A stretch of DNA of 48,853 bases from an uncultured Pelagibacteraceae bacterium (GTDB taxonomy: Bacteria > Pseudomonadota > Alphaproteobacteria > Pelagibacterales > Pelagibacteraceae): assembly GCA_902619495.1 (NCBI GenBank), contig CACNEM010000003.1, positions 1 to 48,853 on the forward strand. The letters are read 5' to 3'. The notes beneath the pieces were generated by a model. The model was not told the DNA's origin. It did no database searches and worked only from the letters and a program-made list of their open reading frames with translations. Position 1 is the stretch's first letter. Every line of letters starts with the position of its first letter. Shown here in pieces: positions 30,527 to 39,067 of the stretch. The position numbers and the translations under genes were made by a program.

Positions 30527-31707
30527 TAAGCTACTAAAGAACCAACTTTATCAATTGTATTATCGTACATAGATATGATTGGTTTGTCACTTAATTCGTG
30601 AATTTCATTTGAGTAAAAGCCATTGAAGTTTGTTCTGAAAGTAAGACTGTAAGCACCCAGTTGGCCTAATTCTATATAGTCACCCTCTTTAATATTGTTT
30701 GGTAACAAAAAAGGACCTTTCATATAATCTAATCCATCACAAGTAGGCCCAAAAAAACTAAAAGCAGTAAATTTTTTAGACTGAACTCTACCATTCGTGA
30801 TCATTTTTGATGGTAAAACAAAATTTGGCGCGCCAGCATCAAACAATGATCCGTAAGTTCCATCATTGATGTAAAGATTATTTTTTTTTCTCAAAATAAC
30901 TTTAACAATAGTAGAACCGCTCTCAGCTACAAGAGCTCTACCTGGCTCACATATGATTTCGGGTAACTTACTGAGTTTTAAATTATTAAGTTCTTTTTTT
31001 ATCTCTTTCATGTAATTAATTAAAGGTTCTGGATTTAGATCAGGATAAATTGATGGGAAACCCCCACCAACATTAATTGTATTTGGTATAATTTTTGTTT
31101 TTTTTATTATACTTCCAATTTCACGAATTCCTTTCGAGTAAGAAATCTTATGCATGCATTGAGAGCCGACGTGAAAACTTATTCCAAGTTTCTTAGAATT
31201 ATCTTTACATAGTCTTACCAAACCTAAAGCTTCAGAAGGAAGAGCGCCAAACTTTCTAGATAAATCTATTTCTGCGTGTTCATTTGAAATTGCAATTCTT
31301 ACAAATAATTCTAAATCTTTTGCTTGTTTGGTTGCATCCAAAATTTTTCTTAACTCATCTTTACTATCTAATGAAAAGCTTCTAACTCCATAATCAAAAT
31401 AAGCTGAGGAAATACTTTCTTTGCTTTTAATTGTATGCATAAAATGAAGTTTAGCCTCTGAATTGATTCTTTTAATTAATTTTATTTCATTTAGTGATGC
31501 AACATCGAACTCGTTTATTCCGTTATTAATTATCTGTTTAATTATTTTTTCGTTAGGATTTGTTTTTACTGCATAAAGAATTTTACCTGGAAAATTTTCT
31601 TTAAAAAACTTTACGGATTTTTTAATCTCGTTCATCCGTATACAATATACGGGATAATCTGGTTTTAAGTAGTTAACTAATTCGTTAACTGTTTTAAATT
31701 TTCCCAT
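30526..31707 (-). CDS. speC: Ornithine decarboxylase, PLP fold type III
   Basis: Converts ornithine to putrescine. The 393-aa protein has the alanine-racemase-like barrel of the eukaryote-type ODC family: Lys48 for PLP (YAVKTNPN), FHVGSQC, the glycine loop VGGGFPSIYP, and EPGRALVAESG. NDGTYGSLFDAG carries the Asp of the specificity region, and Cys323 lies in FFGPTCDGLD. The Asp and length fit ornithine rather than diaminopimelate or carboxynorspermidine decarboxylase. It is first in the polyamine operon, and its stop overlaps the next start (TAATG). The symbol is used by function; the protein is not of the E. coli SpeC fold. Confidence 0.9.
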   Translation of the reverse strand: MGKFKTVNELVNYLKPDYPVYCIRMNEIKKSVKFFKENFPGKILYAVKTNPNEKIIKQIINNGINEFDVASLNEIKLIKRINSEAKLHFMHTIKSKESISSAYFDYGVRSFSLDSKDELRKILDATKQAKDLELFVRIAISNEHAEIDLSRKFGALPSEALGLVRLCKDNSKKLGISFHVGSQCMHKISYSKGIREIGSIIKKTKIIPNTINVGGGFPSIYPDLNPEPLINYMKEIKKELNNLKLSKLPEIICEPGRALVAESGSTIVKVILRKKNNLYINDGTYGSLFDAGAPNFVLPSKMITNGRVQSKKFTAFSFFGPTCDGLDYMKGPFLLPNNIKEGDYIELGQLGAYSLTFRTNFNGFYSNEIHELSDKPIISMYDNTIDKVGSLVA

Positions 31708-31712
31708 TTCAT
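31677..31712 (-). promoter_or_regulatory. Possible short upstream ORF overlapping the ODC start
   Basis: An out-of-frame ATG begins 5 bases before the ornithine decarboxylase ATG and reads 11 codons (MKWENLKQLTN) before TAG. AGAGGG lies 4 bases before this ATG and 9 bases before the true one, so both could compete for ribosomes. It may be chance. Confidence 0.2.
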
Positions 31713-31734
31713 GTGTCCCTCTTTAGTTTACACA

Positions 31735-31794
31735 AAGGTTTTTTAAAAAAATTTAGTAAAAAAAACCTTAATTATTTTGCATTAAGGATTTTTT
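31735..31794 (-). terminator. Bidirectional terminator-like hairpin with an alternative stem, between speC and regA
   Basis: CCTTAAT (31766-31772) and ATTAAGG (31781-31787) form a perfect 7-bp stem with an 8-base loop. Read on the minus strand it is followed by eight T (31765-31758). On the plus strand it is followed by ATTTTTT. The CCTT arm can instead pair with AAGGTTTTTT (31735-31744, against 31760-31769) in a 10-bp stem, so the two folds exclude each other. Both flanking genes point away from this gap, so an ordinary end-of-gene terminator is not expected. This suggests an attenuator in the polyamine-operon leader or insulation of two promoters. Confidence 0.5.
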
Positions 31795-31866
31795 AACACT
31801 ATGTAAAGCAAAAAAAGGACATTTTTGACGTGTTGTAATTTAATTAACAGTTACTATATAAGAGCA

Positions 31867-32439
31867 ATGAGACCACAAAAAAACATACCAGAACAGTTAA
31901 AATTGACAGACTTTGCTGATAAATCACTACTTATACTTGATGATGATGACCCTCTGAGAGGCAGGTTAGCTAGGGCTATGGAAAAGAAGGGATTTCAGGT
32001 AAAAGAGGCAAAATCAGTAGCCGAGGGCCTTAATATTGCTAAAACTGCTCCGACAGCCTTCGCTTTAGTAGATTTAAGATTAGAGGATGGAAATGGTTTA
32101 GATGTAGTAAAAGAACTCAAAAAAAATAAAAAAGACAGTAGAATAGTGATGTTAACGGGTTACGGGAATCTACCCACAGCTGTAGCAGCTGTTAAAGTTG
32201 GTGCAATTGATTACATAGCCAAGCCAGTTGATGCTGATGATGTTGAAGCAGCTCTCTTAGCTGCTCCAGAGTCTAAGGCTAAACCCCCAGAAAACCCTAT
32301 GTCTGCCGATAGAGTAAAATGGGAGCATATTCATCGCGTTTTTGAACTGTGTAATAGAAATGTTTCAGAGACGGCAAGAAGGCTAAAAATGCACAGAAGA
32401 ACTCTGCAAAGAATTCTTTCAAAAAGATCTCCAAAATAA
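31867..32439 (+). CDS. regA: Redox response regulator RegA/PrrA
   Basis: DNA-binding partner of RegB. The 190-aa protein has a receiver domain (LLILDDDDPLRGRLARAME, phospho-acceptor Asp69 in LVDLRLEDGNG, Lys in YIAKPVDADD). A proline-rich linker (KAKPPENP) and a very conserved Fis-like helix-turn-helix (NVSETARRLKMHRRTLQRIL) follow. I used the ATG at 31867; codons upstream from a TTG at 31825 give an unrelated Cys-rich leader. It is transcribed away from the polyamine operon and converges on bioY with a 2-base gap. Confidence 0.94.
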   Translation: MRPQKNIPEQLKLTDFADKSLLILDDDDPLRGRLARAMEKKGFQVKEAKSVAEGLNIAKTAPTAFALVDLRLEDGNGLDVVKELKKNKKDSRIVMLTGYGNLPTAVAAVKVGAIDYIAKPVDADDVEAALLAAPESKAKPPENPMSADRVKWEHIHRVFELCNRNVSETARRLKMHRRTLQRILSKRSPK

Positions 32440-32441
32440 TT

Positions 32442-32993
32442 TTAAAAAAAGCTTCTAAATTTTTTAATTTGGTTAACAGCAAATGTAGCAATAAGAATTT
32501 TGAATAATTCGGCTAACAAGAAAGGTTGTGCGCCTAACTCAAATATTGGTTTATCCCAACCAATCAAACTACCTAACCAAAGCATCCCAAAGATATAAAT
32601 GAAACTTGTCGCAAAAAATAATTTTAAAAAATTTTTTATTAGATTATTGTCATAAACAAATTTTCCAGCTAAATATCCAGCCACAATAAAACCTAATAGA
32701 TAACCCATAGTAGGTCCCATAAAGTAAACTAAACCAACCCCTTTTTCTGGAGTACCAGAAAAAACAGGTAAACCAATTATACCCTCAAACAAATACAAGG
32801 AAATAGTTGCTAATGCCATTTTCCATCCAAAAGCAATTCCGATCATCAAAACTATTAATGTTTGCATTGTCATAGGAACTGGATAAAAAGGAATTTTTAT
32901 CTTGGATGATATAGCTAAAACAATTGATCCAAGTAAAGCAAAAAATAAATATTTAAGTATTTTAGTTTCTCTTAAACTTTTTACAAAATCCAT
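32442..32993 (-). CDS. bioY: Biotin transporter BioY
   Basis: Substrate-binding membrane (S) component for biotin uptake, active alone or with an energy-coupling module. The 183-aa protein is almost entirely hydrophobic with about six helices. It has the family segments KIPFYPVPMTMQTLIV, LPVFSGTPEKGVG and YFMGPTMGYLLGFIVAGYLAG. No bioM or bioN is adjacent. The ABC ATPase gene 31 bases upstream on the same strand is of a different (ABC-2 exporter) type, so it is probably not its energiser. SAR11-type cells often depend on imported vitamins, which would fit. Confidence 0.93.
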   Translation of the reverse strand: MDFVKSLRETKILKYLFFALLGSIVLAISSKIKIPFYPVPMTMQTLIVLMIGIAFGWKMALATISLYLFEGIIGLPVFSGTPEKGVGLVYFMGPTMGYLLGFIVAGYLAGKFVYDNNLIKNFLKLFFATSFIYIFGMLWLGSLIGWDKPIFELGAQPFLLAELFKILIATFAVNQIKKFRSFF

Positions 32994-33024
32994 AAAGTCA
33001 ATTTAACTTTTTTTTTATTAAAAT

Positions 33025-33954
33025 CTAGTGTTTTGTTAATTGCACAAAAACGTCCTCTAAATCGCCATCTTCTGTAGAAATATCTTCGATTTTAATACCA
33101 TTTTTGTTCAGAAAATTAATTATTTCTCCAAAGTCTAATGAGTTTTTTTCATAAGTAACCAATATTGAATTTTTAGAGATTATTTGAAAATTAATATTAT
33201 CCATTAATAGATCTTTATTTAAATCAATATTTTTAACTTTGAAGTTAATTTTTTTAGTTTTAATACGTTCTAATAATTTTTCTGTTGTATCTAAAGCTAC
33301 TAAATTTCCCTTGTTTATTATTGCTATTCGATCACACATTTCTTGTGCCTCGATAAGGTAATGAGTGGTTAATATTATTGTGACTCCCTCTTTATTGAGT
33401 GCCTTAACATTTTCCCAAAGATTATTTCTTAATTCAACATCAACACCGGCGGTTGGTTCGTCTAAAATTAGAATTGGAGGTTGATGAACCATCGCTTTTG
33501 CAATTAGTAATCTTCTTTTCATTCCACCTGATAAACTTCTTGAATAGGCATTAGCTTTATCCTCTAAAGCTACCATTTTAAGTATTAAGTCAGTAATTCT
33601 GTCTTTTTTTGAAACTCCATAAAGACCAGCTTGAAGTTCTAGAAGATTTTTTGGACTAAAGAATGCATCTAAATTCACTTCTTGAGGAACTATACCTACT
33701 GAGGCTTTTACTTGACGAGGATTTTGATCTAAATCAAATCCCCACACATTCACTTTTCCACTAGTTTTGACTACTGTCCCTCCTAGTATACTTAAAAAAG
33801 TTGTTTTACCCGCTCCATTCGGTCCAAGAAGACCAAATACTTCGCCTTGTCTTACTTCAAAATTTAATTGATTTAATGCTTTATTGGGTTTTTTTGTTTT
33901 AGAGTTTGAATATATCTTGGTTAGATTTTCAACAGTTAGGGCAAATTTATTCAT
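33025..33954 (-). CDS. ABC transporter ATP-binding protein of the ABC-2/DrrA-NodI type
   Basis: A 309-aa nucleotide-binding subunit. It has Walker A GLLGPNGAGKTTFL, Q-loop IVPQEVNLDAF, signature SLSGGMKRRLLIAKAM, Walker B LILDEPTAGVD and the switch His in TTHYLIEAQEMCDR. A C-terminal extension (residues about 220-309) follows, typical of ABC-2 exporters such as YadG. The matching permease, normally next door, is not in the window: the next gene is bioY. It is divergent from polA across 42 bases. The substrate is unknown. Confidence 0.9.
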   Translation of the reverse strand: MNKFALTVENLTKIYSNSKTKKPNKALNQLNFEVRQGEVFGLLGPNGAGKTTFLSILGGTVVKTSGKVNVWGFDLDQNPRQVKASVGIVPQEVNLDAFFSPKNLLELQAGLYGVSKKDRITDLILKMVALEDKANAYSRSLSGGMKRRLLIAKAMVHQPPILILDEPTAGVDVELRNNLWENVKALNKEGVTIILTTHYLIEAQEMCDRIAIINKGNLVALDTTEKLLERIKTKKINFKVKNIDLNKDLLMDNINFQIISKNSILVTYEKNSLDFGEIINFLNKNGIKIEDISTEDGDLEDVFVQLTKH

Positions 33955-33996
33955 ACTTTTTTTTAAATCGAATAGAATTCATTGTAATATGTATAT

Positions 33997-36762
33997 ATGA
34001 GTTCAATAAAAAAAACAGACCATTTTTATTTAGTTGATGGCTCAGGATATATTTTTAGAGCTTATTATGCGTTACCTCCTCTTTCAAGGAAAAGTGATGG
34101 ACTACCTACTGGTGCAGTAAGTGGTTTTTGCTCTATGCTTTTTAAGCTTTTGGAAGATGTAAGATCAGATGACTCTAAAAATAAACCAACACATTTTGCG
34201 GTTATTTTCGACTCCGCTAGAAAAAATTTCAGAAATGATATTTACAGTGAATATAAAGCAAATCGTGCGGAAGCCCCTGATGATTTAGCTCCGCAGTTTG
34301 AATACATAAGAAAATCAGTTGAAGCATTTAATCTGCCGTCAATTGAACTTCTAAATTATGAGGCAGACGATTTAATTGCAACATATTCAAAAAAAATTAC
34401 TGACGTTGGAGCAAAAGTCACAGTCATATCTTCAGACAAGGATTTGATGCAATTAGTTTCAAATAAAATCAGATTATTTGATCCAATGAAGAGCAAAGTA
34501 ATTGGTGAAAAAGAGGTTTTAGAAAAATTTGGCGTGAAACCCAAGCAAGTAATAGATGTTCAATCTCTCGCAGGTGACTCCTCTGATAATATACCTGGTG
34601 TGCCCGGTATAGGAATAAAAACAGCTGCAGAATTGATTAACAAATACAAAAATTTAGATAATTTACTCAACAAAGCATCTGAAATTACTCAAAACAAAAG
34701 GAGAGAAACTTTAATAGCTAATAAAGACAAAGCTTTATTGAGTAAAAAATTAGTCACTCTGAAAAATGACGTTCCACTCAAAAATAATCCTAATGAGTTT
34801 TTAATAAAAGAAATCAATAAAGATAAACTTTATAATTTTCTAAGAGAAATGGAATTTAATAGATTGCTCAGTCAAGTGATAAGTTTTTATGGTGAACCAA
34901 AAAATAAAAACTTTAAAGAAAAAGAAATAATAAAAAAAAATAATATAGTTAATAGAAAATCTTACAAAACTATTTTAGAGGAAAGTCAACTAGATGAATT
35001 AATAAAAAAATTAAATGAAAAAGCAGTTATTGCAGTTGATACTGAAACCTCATCATTAAACCCACAAGAAGCTGATTTGATTGGAATATCGTTATGTTAT
35101 GACACTAACAAAGCATATTATATTCCAATAGGTCATAAAGAAATAACAGAATTAAAGAAAGAAATAGTCTTAAAAAAACTTAAATTGATTTTGGAAGATC
35201 CAAGCATAAAAAAAGTTGGTCAAAATATTAAATATGATTTTATCATTTTTAAAAAATGCGGTATTGAACTGAATCCTATAGATGACACTATGCTTCTCTC
35301 TTACACGTTAGATGCTGGAAATAATAGACATAATATGGATACTTTATCTGAATTACATCTAAGCCATAAAACTATCTCTTACAAAGATTTAGTTGGAACT
35401 GGAAAAAAACAACTTAATTTCTCCGAAGTAGATATAAAATCTGCAACCGAGTATGCAGCTGAAGATGCAGACATAACTTTAAGATTGTATGAGATTTTAT
35501 ACAAAAGAGTTTTAGATGAAAAGTTAGAAAAAATTTATGAGCTATTTGAGAAACCTATGATAAAAATTCTCTCAAAACTTGAAACCAGTGGAATAAAGGT
35601 GGATGAAACATATCTTAAAAATCTTTCTAAAAAATTTGAGGAAAGATTAATAAGGATTGAAAAAGAAATTTATAAATTATCAGGCAAAAAATTTAATATT
35701 GGGTCAACAAAACAATTAGGAGAAATAATTTATAATGATCTAAAAATTGCAAAATTAAAAAAAACAAAAAAAGGCAGTTTAGCAACTAGTGCCAAAATCT
35801 TAGAAGATTTAGCATTAACAGGTCATAAATTTCCAAACTTAGTTTTGGAATGGCGACAAGTTTCAAAATTGAAAAGCACGTACACAGACGCTTTACAAGA
35901 CCATATAAGTAAAAAAACAAAAAGAGTTCACACCTCATTTTTATTAGCAGCAACAAATACAGGAAGGCTAGCCTCCAGTGACCCAAATTTACAAAATATA
36001 CCTATAAAATCTGTAGATGGAAAAGAAATAAGAAAAGTTTTTGTTGCGGATAAAAACAATATTTTAGTTTCAGCAGACTACAATCAAATAGAAATGAGAA
36101 TTCTTGCTGATATGGCAGACGTTAAAGAATTAAAGAAAGCTTTTAAAAATAATCAAGATATTCACGCATTAACTGCAAGCCAGGTATTTGATGTTCCTGT
36201 TAACAAAGTTACAGACGATAATAGGAGAAAAGCAAAAGCAATAAATTTTGGAATTATTTACGGAATCACACAATATGGACTGGCAAAACAAATTTCAGTA
36301 TCAAATGAAGAGGCTCTAAATTTTATTAATTCTTATTTTAAAAAATTTCCTGAGATTAAAGATTATATGAATACAACAATTAAAACATGTAGAAAACAAG
36401 GTTTTGTTACCAATATTTTTGGTAGAAGAATACATCTTAGAGGAATTAATGATAAAAATTTTAGTGTGCGCGCATTCCAAGAAAGAGCAGCTATTAATGC
36501 TCCAATACAAGGATCGGCTGCAGATATCATAAGATTAGCTATGATTAAAATTGATAAAATTCTTGAAGAAAAAAAGAAAGCAAAAATGCTTTTACAAATT
36601 CATGATGAACTTATTTTTGAGTGTTTAACGAAAGATGAAAATGAGGTTAAAAAAATTATAAAAGAAGCTATGATTTCAGTTTCAAGTTCAGAACATCATA
36701 TATTTTCGATACCTTTAGAAGTCAGTATCAACTCAGGATATAATTGGGGAGAGGCACATTAA
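33997..36762 (+). CDS. polA: DNA polymerase I
   Basis: Repair polymerase that also removes RNA primers. The 921-aa protein is full length (E. coli 928). An N-terminal 5' nuclease domain (FYLVDGSGYIFRAYYAL, EADDLIATYSK, GDSSDNIPGVPGIG) comes first. A 3'-5' exonuclease domain begins around residue 345 and keeps its metal ligands (AVDTETSS, KVGQNIKYD, YAAEDADITLRL), so proofreading is likely retained. The polymerase domain then has SADYNQIEMRILA, RRKAKAINFGIIYG and LQIHDELIFEC. The ATG at 33997 gives the canonical N-terminus. Confidence 0.97.
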   Translation: MSSIKKTDHFYLVDGSGYIFRAYYALPPLSRKSDGLPTGAVSGFCSMLFKLLEDVRSDDSKNKPTHFAVIFDSARKNFRNDIYSEYKANRAEAPDDLAPQFEYIRKSVEAFNLPSIELLNYEADDLIATYSKKITDVGAKVTVISSDKDLMQLVSNKIRLFDPMKSKVIGEKEVLEKFGVKPKQVIDVQSLAGDSSDNIPGVPGIGIKTAAELINKYKNLDNLLNKASEITQNKRRETLIANKDKALLSKKLVTLKNDVPLKNNPNEFLIKEINKDKLYNFLREMEFNRLLSQVISFYGEPKNKNFKEKEIIKKNNIVNRKSYKTILEESQLDELIKKLNEKAVIAVDTETSSLNPQEADLIGISLCYDTNKAYYIPIGHKEITELKKEIVLKKLKLILEDPSIKKVGQNIKYDFIIFKKCGIELNPIDDTMLLSYTLDAGNNRHNMDTLSELHLSHKTISYKDLVGTGKKQLNFSEVDIKSATEYAAEDADITLRLYEILYKRVLDEKLEKIYELFEKPMIKILSKLETSGIKVDETYLKNLSKKFEERLIRIEKEIYKLSGKKFNIGSTKQLGEIIYNDLKIAKLKKTKKGSLATSAKILEDLALTGHKFPNLVLEWRQVSKLKSTYTDALQDHISKKTKRVHTSFLLAATNTGRLASSDPNLQNIPIKSVDGKEIRKVFVADKNNILVSADYNQIEMRILADMADVKELKKAFKNNQDIHALTASQVFDVPVNKVTDDNRRKAKAINFGIIYGITQYGLAKQISVSNEEALNFINSYFKKFPEIKDYMNTTIKTCRKQGFVTNIFGRRIHLRGINDKNFSVRAFQERAAINAPIQGSAADIIRLAMIKIDKILEEKKKAKMLLQIHDELIFECLTKDENEVKKIIKEAMISVSSSEHHIFSIPLEVSINSGYNWGEAH

Positions 36763-36801
36763 ACGCCTAAATTTTGACAATAAAATTGAGAAAATGAAAA
36801 T

Positions 36802-37500
36802 ATGACACAGACAATAGCTTTAGTTGACGATGACCGAAACATACTAACAAGCATAAGCATGGCCTTAGAAAGAGAAGGATTCAAAGTTCACACATATATA
36901 GATGGAGAGTCAGCTTTAATTGGATTAACCAGAAATCCTCCTGATCTTGCAATTTTAGATATAAAAATGCCCAGGATGGATGGAGAAGAGTTACTTAAAA
37001 AACTTAAAAAAAAAATGTCAATTCCAATTATTTTTTTAACTTCAAAAGATGACGAAGTTGATGAACTTCTAGGTTTAAAATTAGGAGCTGATGATTTTGT
37101 TAAAAAATCTGGAGGTTTTTCCACTAAAGTTTTAATTGAAAGAATAAGAGTCCAGCTTAGGAAAAAAACTAATACAGTCGAAGAAACAAAAAATATAATT
37201 AGTCATGGTAAATTAAAACTAGATCCTGCTCAATTAGAGTGTGAATGGAATGGCAAAGCTTTGCCAGATAAGTTAACAACTACGGAATTTTTAATAGTTA
37301 AAGAATTAGCTAAAAGACCAGGGGTTATAAAAGAAAGAGCGCATCTAATGGATATAGCTTACAAAGAAAATACAGAAATTGAAGATAGAACTATAGATAG
37401 TCACGTAAAAAGAATAAGAAAAAAGTTTAAAAAGGTTGATGAAAAATTTTCTGCAATTGAAACTAGATATGGAAGCGGGTATAGATGGAATGTTAGATAA
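36802..37500 (+). CDS. chvI: ChvI-like OmpR-family response regulator
   Basis: A 232-aa response regulator with a receiver domain (IALVDDDRNILTSISMAL, phospho-acceptor Asp in LAILDIKMPRMDG, Lys in DDFVKKSGGF). A winged-helix DNA-binding domain follows (LTTTEFLIVKELAKRPG, RTIDSHVKRIRKKF, IETRYGSGYRW). The N-terminal wording IALVDDDRNILTS and the pairing with a ChvG-type kinase identify it as ChvI, which in alphaproteobacteria controls envelope, acid and symbiosis functions. Its stop overlaps the chvG start (TAATG). Confidence 0.88.
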   Translation: MTQTIALVDDDRNILTSISMALEREGFKVHTYIDGESALIGLTRNPPDLAILDIKMPRMDGEELLKKLKKKMSIPIIFLTSKDDEVDELLGLKLGADDFVKKSGGFSTKVLIERIRVQLRKKTNTVEETKNIISHGKLKLDPAQLECEWNGKALPDKLTTTEFLIVKELAKRPGVIKERAHLMDIAYKENTEIEDRTIDSHVKRIRKKFKKVDEKFSAIETRYGSGYRWNVR

Positions 37501-39020
37501 TGAAACAAAAAAAATCAGCTTCTATTTTAAAGAAGTTTTTAATATTTAACCTTACAGTTTTTTCTGTTTTAGGACTTTTTACAATCATATACCTTGAAGC
37601 TATTCAACCAACCCTAGTTAAAGAAAGATCAGATAATCACAAAGTAGTTATCAATAATACCAAGGACAATCTTGAAAGACTAAATATAGAATATACCAAA
37701 GAGGGAATTAGAAATTTTTTACTTTCGACAAGATTTTTATTTCAAAGTTTAGACCGTGTACAGTTTTATGATTTATCGGGCAATCTTGTAGGTGATACAA
37801 ATATTTTAGATTTAGATCAGAGCGTTTTTACTGGATCGGATATAATATTTGAGGAAACCTTGGGTAGCGAAACAATTACACCAGAGATCGAAGAAAGACT
37901 CGAAGAAGAACAAAAAGATGAAATTGGAGATATAATAAGAAATAAATATAATGATGAAATAATGACTTTAGTTAATGATGAAAAAAATATTTTTTTTGTT
38001 AGCACACTAAGTAAAATTAAATTTCAAAATAAAGAAATTGGATACATCGTAGTTTCAGAACAAGCAAATGATATTGCTAATGCTGTAAAAGAAAGAAAAG
38101 CATTTATAATTAGAACAATGATAGCTGTAGTAATCGTGATTTTGATTTTTTCATTATTTTTAAACAAATATATTTTAAAGCCAATTGGACTCTTAGTTAA
38201 ATACAGCGATGGAATTAAAAAAAAATCCAATCAAACAATCGATATAAATAAAGTTTTTGTGAGAGATGATGAAATTGGAAAACTAACACAGTCAATTGAT
38301 GAAATGACTAAAGAATTACAACAACGAACAAATAGAGCAGAAACATTTTCAAATGACTTAGCTCATGAGATAAGAAATCCTCTTGCATCTTTAAAAAGTG
38401 CTTCAGAACTTTTAGACAAAACTACTGAAAAAAGCGAAGGGGAAAAACTTCTTAAAATAATAAATCACGATGTCGAACGAATTGAAAGGTTAATGACTGA
38501 TTATACCCAAATGTTAAAAGATGAAGCATCTTTATCTCGCGAAAAAATGAATAAAATTAATTTAGTCGAAATTATTAATAGTGTTGTTGAAGATTTCAAC
38601 CAAGACTTAATTAACCAAAATAAAAAAATTCAGATAATTGTAAAAAATAAAATTAAAAGTAAAAATAGTTATTTCATATTCGGCATCAGCAATAGACTAG
38701 AACAAGTAATTGCAAACTTGCTAGACAATTCTATTTCTTTTAGTCAAAACAATCAAAAGATTGAAATTTGTGTTGAAGAAACTTCAAGAAACTTATTACT
38801 ATCAGTAAAGGATGAGGGACCTGGATTTGCTGAAACATCTCCTCAGAAAATCTTTAAACGCTTTTATAGTAACAGGCCAAAAAATTTTGGTAAACATTCG
38901 GGTTTAGGGTTAAATATTGTAAAAAATATTGTTCAATTACATCAAGGTACAATCGCAGCTTCGAATAGGCTCAATACAAAGGGAGCTCAAGTCGAGGTTT
39001 TACTTCCTAAATTGTCCTAA
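37500..39020 (+). CDS. chvG: ChvG-like sensor histidine kinase
   Basis: Membrane kinase for ChvI. The 506-aa protein has an N-terminal membrane helix (FLIFNLTVFSVLGLFTIIYL) and a periplasmic region of about 170 residues containing VQFYDLSGNLVGDTN. A second membrane helix (TMIAVVIVILIFSLFL), HAMP linker, H-box FSNDLAHEIRNPLASLKSA and ATPase motifs (NLLDNSISFS, VKDEGPGF, SGLGLNIVKNIV) follow. In many relatives hprK and PTS genes follow chvG before ahcY; here ahcY comes next after 47 bases. Confidence 0.87.
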   Translation: MKQKKSASILKKFLIFNLTVFSVLGLFTIIYLEAIQPTLVKERSDNHKVVINNTKDNLERLNIEYTKEGIRNFLLSTRFLFQSLDRVQFYDLSGNLVGDTNILDLDQSVFTGSDIIFEETLGSETITPEIEERLEEEQKDEIGDIIRNKYNDEIMTLVNDEKNIFFVSTLSKIKFQNKEIGYIVVSEQANDIANAVKERKAFIIRTMIAVVIVILIFSLFLNKYILKPIGLLVKYSDGIKKKSNQTIDINKVFVRDDEIGKLTQSIDEMTKELQQRTNRAETFSNDLAHEIRNPLASLKSASELLDKTTEKSEGEKLLKIINHDVERIERLMTDYTQMLKDEASLSREKMNKINLVEIINSVVEDFNQDLINQNKKIQIIVKNKIKSKNSYFIFGISNRLEQVIANLLDNSISFSQNNQKIEICVEETSRNLLLSVKDEGPGFAETSPQKIFKRFYSNRPKNFGKHSGLGLNIVKNIVQLHQGTIAASNRLNTKGAQVEVLLPKLS

Positions 39021-39029
39021 CATTATTTC

Positions 39030-39056
39030 TTGCTATGATTTATTTATGTTGATAAT
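39030..39056 (+). promoter_or_regulatory. Possible ahcY promoter
   Basis: TTGCTA (39030-39035) and GATAAT (39051-39056) lie 15 bases apart, 12 bases before the ahcY start. The spacing is short and the -35 match partial, so this is only a candidate. The 47-base gap is too short for a known SAH riboswitch plus a promoter. Confidence 0.25.
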
Positions 39057-39067
39057 AACAATCGAAA

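Noticed and set aside
31825-31862. TTGACG/TATAAG promoter for regA
   Set aside because: Spacing is far from 17 for TTGACG, and using TTGTAA would place the start inside the gene.
36774-36801. TTGACA promoter for chvI
   Set aside because: A -35-like hexamer exists, but no -10 fits before the start codon at 36802.
39021-39067. SAH riboswitch before ahcY
   Set aside because: Only 47 AT-rich bases with none of the GC-rich conserved core.
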